Below are positions 1 to 4,741 of a stretch of 5,850 bases of DNA, piece after piece; the first letter of the stretch is position 1; each line of letters starts with the position of its first letter. The stretch covers positions 1-5,850 of the forward strand of contig CABSBA010000105.1 in NCBI GenBank assembly GCA_902475825.1. Reading direction: 5' to 3'. The position numbers and the translations under genes are program-made. Source of the DNA: an uncultured Collinsella sp. (GTDB taxonomy: Bacteria > Actinomycetota > Coriobacteriia > Coriobacteriales > Coriobacteriaceae). Under the pieces are notes generated by a model, which made no database searches, was not told where the DNA came from, and saw only the letters and a program-made list of their open reading frames with translations.

Positions 1-46
1 GGTATTAAAAACGGCTAACCTGTAATCGTTCACTGGTATTAAGAAC
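1..46. repeat. Pair of 12-bp direct repeats upstream of the deglycase gene
   Basis: Positions 1-12 and 35-46 match at 11 of 12 bases (GGTATTAAAAAC and GGTATTAAGAAC), 34 bp apart or roughly three helical turns. The second copy overlaps the candidate -10 element. Two similar sites on about the same helix face at a promoter are typical of operators, and sugar-phosphate deglycase genes are often controlled by GntR- or RpiR-type regulators. No regulator gene is visible and the motif matches none I know, so the operator role is inference. The left copy begins at the window edge and may extend further. Confidence 0.4.
34..42 (+). promoter_or_regulatory. Candidate extended -10 promoter element for the deglycase gene
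   Basis: TG at 34-35, one base, then TATTAA at 37-42 fits an extended -10 element (TGnTATAAT-like, four of six hexamer positions). No good -35 hexamer lies 16-18 bp upstream, which extended -10 promoters can tolerate. The predicted transcription start is near 48-50, exactly where a long inverted repeat begins. The assignment is based on motif fit only. Confidence 0.3.
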
Positions 47-47
47 C

Positions 48-137
48 TTTGAATTGTTGAGCTTGGGGCCAAGATGTCCACAAGGTTAAGCGGCGCGACG
101 GGGCGGCAAGCCCGTCCATTCCGTGCGACAATTCAAA
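48..137 (+). other. Candidate structured 5' leader of the deglycase mRNA
   Basis: Bases 48-57 are a perfect 10-bp reverse complement of 128-137. In RNA the helix extends to 12 pairs (48-59 with 126-137) through one G-U pair. It would enclose about 66 nt that include a 6-bp hairpin (GACGGG at 97-102 with CCCGTC at 111-116) and a short palindrome (CTTGG 62-66, CCAAG 69-73). The helix would begin near the predicted transcript start and end about 10 nt before the ribosome binding site. That layout resembles the closing stem of a cis-regulatory RNA. I recognise no known riboswitch class, and no intrinsic terminator lies within the leader. The repeat could instead be a protein-binding site or chance. 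Confidence 0.3.
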
Positions 138-146
138 CTGCTCGTG

Positions 147-153
147 AAAGGAG
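147..153 (+). promoter_or_regulatory. Ribosome binding site that sets the deglycase start at 159
   Basis: AAAGGAG sits 5 nt before the ATG at 159. An in-frame GTG at 123 would lengthen the protein by 12 residues, but no purine-rich Shine-Dalgarno sequence precedes it and the added residues match nothing in the family. The ATG at 159 is therefore preferred. Confidence 0.75.
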
Positions 154-158
154 CGGGA

Positions 159-1220
159 ATGAAGGAGACCGAGAAGATCGAGATCATGCACTTCGACCAG
201 GAGGGCTACCTCGAGGACGGCAGGAACGTCTACGAGGCCGGCAAGAAGATGACCGCCCTGGCCGACCGCGTGCACGAGGAGGGCTACGACGCCGTCTTCC
301 TGATGGGCGTCGGCGGCACCTGGGACGAGTTCATGCAGCTCGAGTACCTCATGAACAAGTTCGGCGACCGCGACCTCGAGGTCTACCTGATCCACGCCGC
401 CGAGTGGAACGTCATGGGCCACAAGCGCATGACCGACAGGTCCGTCGTGCTGACCGCCTCCGAGTCCGGCACCACCCCCGAGGTGCTCGAGGCCGTCGGC
501 AAGATGAGGGAGATGGGCGTGCGCGTCTTCGCCATGACCAACCCCGAGGGCAAGATCGGGCAGGCCGTGGGCGCCGAGAACTGCGTCATGATGGCCTCCG
601 ACCACGGCGCCGGCGGCTGCGAGAAGGGCTACTACCTCGCCGACTGCTTCGGCCTGCGCCTGCTCAACCGCCGCGGCTGCTTCCCCAAGTTCGACCTGTT
701 CATCGAGCAGACGAAGGACGTCTGGAAGGACATGCTCGACATCCGCAAGCGCTTCGAGCCGCGCGCCGAGGAGCTCGCCAGGAAGTACGCGCTGGCCGAC
801 TACACCATGTTCATCGGCTCGGGCGCGCTGTGGGGCGAGACCATCCTGTACTCCATGTGCCTGCTCGAGGAGATGCAGTGGAAGCGCATCCGCCACATCA
901 CCTCGCACGACTTCTTCCACGGCACGCTCGAGCTGCTCGAGCCCGGCGTCCCGGTGTTCCTGTTCATGGGAGAGGACGAGTGCCGCGCCCTCGACGAGCG
1001 CGTCCGCGCCTTCCTCACCAGCGGCGTGACCGGCGACGAGGACTACGTCATCATCGACACCGCCGAGTACGCGATCCCGGGCCTGGACGACGACTTCCGC
1101 GTCATCGTGTCGCCGTGGATCCTGTCCGTGCTGACCACCGACCGCCTCGCGCGCAACTACGAGCTGGTCACCAAGCACAACCTCAAGTACCGCCGCTACT
1201 ACCACCAGTTCGACTACTAA
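159..1220 (+). CDS. frlB: FrlB-family SIS-domain deglycase acting on a phosphorylated Amadori (fructosamine 6-phosphate) compound
   Basis: A 353-residue cytosolic enzyme with two SIS (sugar isomerase) domains, roughly residues 30-165 and 200-330. Family members split fructoselysine 6-phosphate, or a related hexose-amine adduct, into a free amine and a hexose 6-phosphate. The first domain has the phosphosugar loop SESGTTPE at 101-108. The second has HDFFHGTLELLEPGVP starting at residue 250, corresponding to the GEFRHGPLEIVEPGVP stretch of E. coli FrlB. Glu238 and His254 are 16 residues apart, matching the spacing of the catalytic Glu/His pair I recall from the homologue FraB. The C-terminus HNLKYRRYYHQFDY fits the family ending (RRYYG...Y). 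The length is close to the usual 330-350. The gene stands alone between its own leader and a strong terminator. All 18 phenylalanines use TTC and AGG arginine codons recur, unlike the downstream his genes. The exact substrate (fructoselysine, glucoselysine, fructose-asparagine or another adduct) cannot be read from the sequence, so the symbol marks the family. Confidence 0.8.
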   Translation: MKETEKIEIMHFDQEGYLEDGRNVYEAGKKMTALADRVHEEGYDAVFLMGVGGTWDEFMQLEYLMNKFGDRDLEVYLIHAAEWNVMGHKRMTDRSVVLTASESGTTPEVLEAVGKMREMGVRVFAMTNPEGKIGQAVGAENCVMMASDHGAGGCEKGYYLADCFGLRLLNRRGCFPKFDLFIEQTKDVWKDMLDIRKRFEPRAEELARKYALADYTMFIGSGALWGETILYSMCLLEEMQWKRIRHITSHDFFHGTLELLEPGVPVFLFMGEDECRALDERVRAFLTSGVTGDEDYVIIDTAEYAIPGLDDDFRVIVSPWILSVLTTDRLARNYELVTKHNLKYRRYYHQFDY

Positions 1221-1231
1221 GAGCTGGTCAC
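1156..1231. repeat. 16-bp direct repeat overlapping the deglycase stop codon
   Basis: Positions 1156-1171 and 1216-1231 match at 15 of 16 bases, exactly 60 bp apart. Both read ACTA, one variable base, then GAGCTGGTCAC. The single mismatch makes the codon TAC (Tyr334) in the first copy and the stop codon TAA in the second. It may be the remnant of a short duplication at the 3' end of the gene, or a coincidence. Confidence 0.45.
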
Positions 1232-1266
1232 GGGTCCGATATCTTGGCTGGTTGATATCTCGACCC
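1232..1266 (+). other. Stem-loop in the 3' UTR just upstream of the terminator
   Basis: GGGTC (1232-1236) pairs with GACCC (1262-1266), and GATATC (1238-1243) pairs with GATATC (1254-1259). This gives 11 pairs with a small internal loop (C1237 against T1260-C1261) and a 10-nt apical loop. It lies 5 nt before the terminator hairpin, so the mRNA would end in two tandem hairpins. There is no T-tract after it, so it is not a terminator itself. It could protect the 3' end. Confidence 0.4.
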
Positions 1267-1271
1267 TGCAC

Positions 1272-1304
1272 AAGGGCGTCCGCATTTGCGCGGGCGCCCT
1301 TTTT
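1272..1304 (+). terminator. Intrinsic (Rho-independent) terminator of the deglycase gene
   Basis: Bases 1272-1283 pair with 1290-1301 in a 12-bp stem with one G-U pair and a 6-nt loop (ATTTGC). A run of five T at 1300-1304 overlaps the base of the stem. It starts 52 bp after the stop codon and separates the deglycase unit from the his operon. Confidence 0.88.
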
Positions 1305-1328
1305 GCGTTGTGACAAGAGACTGCTGCT

Positions 1329-1392
1329 AACCGCTCGCCCTATGTTTCCAAATGAATACGCTATGAGCGGTTGCGGCGGATTTTCCCCGCAA
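1329..1392. repeat. Two linked inverted repeats upstream of the his promoter
   Basis: AACCGCTC (1329-1336) and GAGCGGTT (1365-1372) form a perfect 8-bp inverted repeat with a 28-bp spacer. TTGCGG (1371-1376) and CCGCAA (1387-1392) form a second, 6-bp perfect pair with a 10-bp spacer. The two share bases 1371-1372, so they could be mutually exclusive structures. They lie upstream of and across the expected -35 region of the his promoter, a plausible place for a repressor or activator. No known operator motif is recognised. The rest of 1305-1398 holds no gene that I can support. Confidence 0.4.
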
Positions 1393-1398
1393 GCACTC

Positions 1399-1412
1399 TA
1401 GTATGCTAAAGT
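1399..1412 (+). promoter_or_regulatory. Candidate -10 region of the his operon promoter
   Basis: The AT-richer stretch TAGTATGCTAAAGT contains overlapping -10-like hexamers: TAGTAT at 1399, TATGCT at 1402, and TAAAGT at 1407 preceded by TG. TATGCT would place the start near 1413-1414, so the mRNA would begin right at the following hairpin. No convincing -35 hexamer lies at 16-18 bp. This is the only promoter-like stretch I find between the upstream terminator and the his start. Confidence 0.35.
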
Positions 1413-1415
1413 ACC

Positions 1416-1447
1416 CAGAAGACCGGCGGAGCTATGCCGGTCTTCTG
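1416..1447 (+). promoter_or_regulatory. Perfect 12-bp hairpin in the his operon leader
   Basis: Bases 1416-1427 (CAGAAGACCGGC) are fully complementary to 1436-1447, with an 8-nt loop at 1428-1435. No T-tract follows, so it does not look like an intrinsic terminator. It lies 20 nt before the hisZG ribosome binding site and, if the promoter call is right, at the extreme 5' end of the transcript. Stabilisation of the mRNA 5' end or a protein-binding role are both possible. The leader lacks a run of His codons and T-box motifs, so classical his attenuation is not supported. Confidence 0.55.
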
Positions 1448-1482
1448 CTCTATATGAAACACAGCATGAGGAGGCTCACCAG

Positions 1483-3198
1483 ATGACGGCCACACCGTGG
1501 GGATTCCGGGACATATTGCCCGAGGAGGCTCAGGCGCGCGAAGAGATTGCATGTACGGTGAAGGGCTGCTTTAGGGAGCATCATTACCTGCCGGTCGAGA
1601 CACCGTTGCTCGAGGACAAGGGTTCGCTCGAGGAGGGCGGCCGCATTGCGGACACGCCGTTTAAGCTCTTTGATGACGACGGCCGCCTGCTGGTGGTCCG
1701 TCCCGACAACACGCTGCCGATCGTGCGCCTGGTTTCGACCCGCATGCGCGCGGCCGACCTGCCCCTGCGCCTTCGTTACGAGGCGCCGGTGGTTCGCGAG
1801 TGTCAGCGCAATGCCGGTGGTTCGCGCCAGTTTACGCAGTTGGGCTTTGAGCTTATCGGCGTGGGCGATACCTCGGGCGATGTCGAGATTGTCTCGCTGG
1901 TCGCCGAAGCCGTGCGCGAGCTGGCACTTCCCGATGCGCGCATTATCGCAGGCAGCGTGCGTCCTTTTAAGGAATTGCTCGCGGTATGCGAGGATCGTGA
2001 GCTGGCTGCCGAGGCCCTGCGCTGCGTGCATGCCAACGACTTTGTGGGCCTCGATGCCCGTGTGGCTGTCAGCACCGAGTCCGATGCCGTCAAGGCTGCC
2101 ATCAGCGAGCTGCCGCGCCTGCACGGTGGTGCCGAGGTACTCGATCGCGTGGATGCGTTGCTGGTTGCCGCCGGTATCGTCGCGCCGCTGACGCGCGAAC
2201 TGCGTGCCCTGGTCGAGGGCCTGGCTCCCGAGGACGCCCAGGTGCTGTCCTTCGACTTCTCCATCATGAACTCTTTTGATTACTACACGGGTCTGGTCTT
2301 TAAGGCCTATGCCGGTGGCCTGCCCGATCCGGTGGGCTCGGGCGGTCGCTACGACTCCATCTTTACCGGCGCATTTGGCGACGGCATCGAGGTGCCGGCG
2401 GCGGGCTTCGCCTTTTCGCTCGAGCGCCTGGAGGCCGCGCGCACCTCGGTCGAGGATGCCGCTTCCGATGGCAATCACGCCGCGGGCCGTGGCGCCGAGG
2501 GCCCGCTGCGCATTGCCGTGCCCAAGGGCTCGCTTAAGGCCGATACGCTCGACGTGCTCGAGGCCGCGGGTCTGGACGTCTCTGAACTGCGTGACCCCGG
2601 CCGTCACCTGATTGTGCGCGGTCGCGACACGCGTGCTGGCGAGGGCATGGTCGGCGATATCGAGTTTGTCATCGTGCGCCCCAGCGACGCGCCCGCCTTT
2701 GTGGGCTGTGGCGGTGCCGACTGCGGCATCTGCGGCTGGGACTCGCTCATCGAGGCCGACCTCAACTTGCTGCAGCTGGTCGACCTGGGCTATGGCCTGT
2801 GCACCTTTATCGAGGCGGAGCCCGCATGGCGCGCCGGTCAGGCCGAGCGCAACTATGCCCGCCGCGGTTCGCTTCGCGTAGCAACCAAGTATCCGCGCAT
2901 CGCGAGTGCCTGGTATGCCGAGCGCGGCGTGAACGCCGACATCGTTTCGCTGCACGGCAACATCGAGCTGGGCCCCATCGTCGGCATGACCGATCGCATC
3001 GTGGATATTACCGCCACGGGCGCCACGCTGCGCGACAACGACCTGGTCATCACCGGTCGCATCATGGACTGCACGGCCCGCTTCTTTGTCAATCCGGGCG
3101 CCGCTCGTCTGGATCCGCGCGTGCGTAACCTGGCAGATCGCCTGACGGCGGCCGTGAAGGACAAGCATTTTGAGCCCGTTGCGGGCTCGGCACAATAG
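1483..3198 (+). CDS. hisZG: Fused HisZ-HisG: ATP phosphoribosyltransferase regulatory and catalytic subunits in one protein
   Basis: A 571-residue fusion for the first step of histidine synthesis (ATP + PRPP to 1-(5-phosphoribosyl)-ATP), normally inhibited by histidine. Residues 1 to about 318 are HisZ, a histidyl-tRNA synthetase paralogue. They include the start PWGFRDILPEEA, a motif 2-like segment LRYEAPVVRE (97-106), DYYTG (266-270) and motif 3-like GGRYD (287-291). The position of the synthetase catalytic arginine before DYY holds Asn263, and no anticodon-binding domain follows, so it should sense histidine and not charge tRNA. A Gly/Ala-rich linker (about 319-341) leads to short-form HisG: IAVPKGSL near 343, VATKYP, and the PRPP loop IVDITATGATL (506-516). 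The C-terminal ACT-like domain of long HisG is absent, as expected with HisZ present. Cys409, Cys414 and Cys417 cluster where family members mostly have no cysteine. GAGGAGG (1468-1474) lies 8 nt before ATG. It is the first gene of the his operon. Confidence 0.92.
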   Translation: MTATPWGFRDILPEEAQAREEIACTVKGCFREHHYLPVETPLLEDKGSLEEGGRIADTPFKLFDDDGRLLVVRPDNTLPIVRLVSTRMRAADLPLRLRYEAPVVRECQRNAGGSRQFTQLGFELIGVGDTSGDVEIVSLVAEAVRELALPDARIIAGSVRPFKELLAVCEDRELAAEALRCVHANDFVGLDARVAVSTESDAVKAAISELPRLHGGAEVLDRVDALLVAAGIVAPLTRELRALVEGLAPEDAQVLSFDFSIMNSFDYYTGLVFKAYAGGLPDPVGSGGRYDSIFTGAFGDGIEVPAAGFAFSLERLEAARTSVEDAASDGNHAAGRGAEGPLRIAVPKGSLKADTLDVLEAAGLDVSELRDPGRHLIVRGRDTRAGEGMVGDIEFVIVRPSDAPAFVGCGGADCGICGWDSLIEADLNLLQLVDLGYGLCTFIEAEPAWRAGQAERNYARRGSLRVATKYPRIASAWYAERGVNADIVSLHGNIELGPIVGMTDRIVDITATGATLRDNDLVITGRIMDCTARFFVNPGAARLDPRVRNLADRLTAAVKDKHFEPVAGSAQ

Positions 3199-3227
3199 CG
3201 CGAGCACGCACGGGCGCCCCAACGTAC

Positions 3228-3270
3228 GGGCTGCGGGCCGATCGGTGCCGCCGCCCGGCCTCTTGTTTTT
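3228..3270 (+). other. GC-rich stem-loop and T-rich run between hisZG and hisD
   Basis: The 105-bp gap between hisZG and hisD can fold as GGGCTGCGG (3228-3236) with CCGCCGCCC (3248-3256), one mismatch. Alternatively GGCCG (3236-3240) pairs with CGGCC (3256-3260), closer to the run TTGTTTTT at 3263-3270. This resembles a weak intrinsic terminator or attenuator inside the operon and could lower hisD and hisC expression relative to hisZG. The stem is imperfect and the T run is interrupted by G, so it may be leaky or only an mRNA processing site. I find no clear internal promoter. A Shine-Dalgarno AGGGG (3291-3295) precedes hisD by 8 nt. Confidence 0.35.
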
Positions 3271-3303
3271 CGAACATAACCTCGACCGATAGGGGATACC
3301 GAT

Positions 3304-4740
3304 ATGAAGACCATCAAGCTTGCTCCCGGTGAGCGTCTCGTTACCAATCAGCTCAACCGCAAGGGCGTGCTGCCGCAAAACATCGTCGACGCCGCCCGCG
3401 ATATCGTGGCCAACGTGCGTGCCAACGGCGATGCCGCAGTGCGCGATTACTGTCGGCGTTTTGACGGTGTTGAGCTGCAGAGCTTCCGTCTGCCGCAAGA
3501 GCAGATCGATGCCGCGCTCGAAGGCCTCGACCCGGCCTTTGTTGCCGCGCTCGAGAAGGCTGCACGTCAGATTCGCGAGTTCCACCAGCGCGAGGTCGAG
3601 CAGAGCTGGTTTACCACGCGTGCGGACGGCACGATGCTCGGCGTTAAGGTGACCCCGCTCGCGGCGGCCGGCATCTACGTGCCGGGCGGTCGCGCGCAGT
3701 ATCCCTCCACGGTGCTTATGAATGCCATTCCCGCCAAGGTGGCCGGCGTCAAGCGCGTGGTTATGGTGACCCCGCCGCAAAAAGACGGCCTGATCAGCCC
3801 CTATACGCTCGCGGCTGCCAAGCTCGGCGGCGTGGACGAGATCTATATGGTGGGCGGCGCCCAGGCTGTAGCCGCGCTGGCGTACGGTACCGAGACCATT
3901 CCGCGCGTTGACAAAATCACCGGCCCGGGCAACGCTTTTGTTGCCGCTGCCAAGCAGATTGTCTCCGGCGACGTGGGCATCGACATGGTCGCCGGCCCGT
4001 CCGAGGTCTGCGTGCTGGCCGATGCTACGGCCAAGCCCATGGTGGTCGCGGCAGACCTGATGGCCCAGGCCGAGCACGATCCGCTGGCAGCCTGCTATCT
4101 GGTGACCTGCGACGAGCAGTTTGCGCGCGAGGTCGAGGCGGGTATCGATATTCTGGTAGCGCAGTCCCCGCGTGCCGAGATTACGCGCGCTTCGCTCGAC
4201 AATGAGGGCACCATCGTGGTGGCCGCCGACATGGCCGCCGCCGTCGAGGCCGTGAACACGGTGGCGCCTGAGCACCTTGAGCTGCACTGCAAGGACGCGA
4301 TGGGCCTGCTCGGCGGTATTCGCAACGCCGGCGCCATCTTTGTGGGCGCTTGGAGCTCCGAGCCGCTCGGCGATTACGTCGCCGGCCCCAACCACACGCT
4401 GCCGACCGGTGGCACGGCCATGTTCTCCAACCCGCTTTCGGTCGAAGAGTTCGTCAAGCGCTCGAGCGTCATTTGCTATACGCCCGAGGGCCTGCTCTCC
4501 GACGCTCCCGCTACGCAGCGCCTGGCCGAGGCCGAGGGCCTGTGGGCACACGCGCTTTCCGCCGCTCTGCGTCGCCGTGTGCTGGAGCAGGGCGAGGATG
4601 CCGTGAGTGCCGAGTCTCTGGCCGCGGCCGACCTGACCAAGGTTGCCTGGCCGGGCGACGCCGTGGCGACGGTTGCTGAGGGCGTGGACCTGGCGGCTGC
4701 AAGCGTGGATGTTGCCGGCGTGACCGGCGAGGAGGCCTAA
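3304..4740 (+). CDS. hisD: Histidinol dehydrogenase
   Basis: A 478-residue cytosolic zinc enzyme (EC 1.1.1.23) that oxidises L-histidinol to L-histidine through histidinal using two NAD+. Family landmarks occur in order: [16 protein letters not shown] (from residue 120), [15 protein letters not shown] (from 182), [10 protein letters not shown] (from 204) and MVAGPSEV (from 228). The zinc ligands expected by family alignment are present: Gln255 and His258 in AQAEHDP, Asp357 in [16 protein letters not shown], and His416 in EGLWAHA. The catalytic pair is Glu323-His324 in VAPEHLEL. The protein is about 45-50 residues longer than the usual 430. The extra part is a C-terminal tail after roughly residue 430, rich in Ala, Val, Asp and Glu, with no domain I recognise. 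It lies 105 bp after hisZG, and its last codons carry the ribosome binding site of hisC. All expected active-site residues are intact. Confidence 0.95.
   Translation: MKTIKLAPGERLVTNQLNRKGVLPQNIVDAARDIVANVRANGDAAVRDYCRRFDGVELQSFRLPQEQIDAALEGLDPAFVAALEKAARQIREFHQREVEQSWFTTRADGTMLGVKVTPLAAAGIYVPGGRAQYPSTVLMNAIPAKVAGVKRVVMVTPPQKDGLISPYTLAAAKLGGVDEIYMVGGAQAVAALAYGTETIPRVDKITGPGNAFVAAAKQIVSGDVGIDMVAGPSEVCVLADATAKPMVVAADLMAQAEHDPLAACYLVTCDEQFAREVEAGIDILVAQSPRAEITRASLDNEGTIVVAADMAAAVEAVNTVAPEHLELHCKDAMGLLGGIRNAGAIFVGAWSSEPLGDYVAGPNHTLPTGGTAMFSNPLSVEEFVKRSSVICYTPEGLLSDAPATQRLAEAEGLWAHALSAALRRRVLEQGEDAVSAESLAAADLTKVAWPGDAVATVAEGVDLAAASVDVAGVTGEEA
4729..4735 (+). promoter_or_regulatory. Ribosome binding site of hisC embedded in the end of hisD
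   Basis: GAGGAGG lies within the last hisD codons (Gly-Glu-Glu-Ala), 6 nt before the hisC ATG at 4742. The hisD stop TAA (4738-4740) is one base from that ATG. Ribosomes ending hisD would cover this site, so translational coupling of hisD and hisC is likely. Confidence 0.8.
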
Positions 4741-4741
4741 T

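Noticed and set aside
123..158. Alternative GTG start adding 12 residues to the deglycase
   Set aside because: No ribosome binding site precedes 123, and the codons fall in the predicted leader helix. AAAGGAG directly before the ATG at 159 is a much better start.
39..1316. Minus-strand 425-codon and plus-strand 393-codon open frames over the deglycase gene
   Set aside because: Both are compositional shadows of the strongly GC3-biased deglycase gene. The proteins are low-complexity and match no family, while the frame starting at 159 shows clear FrlB landmarks.
1305..1482. Classical his attenuator or T-box in the his leader
   Set aside because: There is no run of His codons, no T-box consensus and no hairpin followed by a T-tract between the upstream terminator and hisZG.
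1483..2440. HisZ portion as a genuine histidyl-tRNA synthetase
   Set aside because: The catalytic arginine before DYYTG is replaced by Asn263, the anticodon-binding domain is missing, and the protein continues into HisG.
3196..3303. Stop-codon readthrough joining hisZG to hisD
   Set aside because: The two genes share a frame, but after the TAG at 3196 a TAA at 3277 also blocks it. hisD has its own Shine-Dalgarno and ATG.
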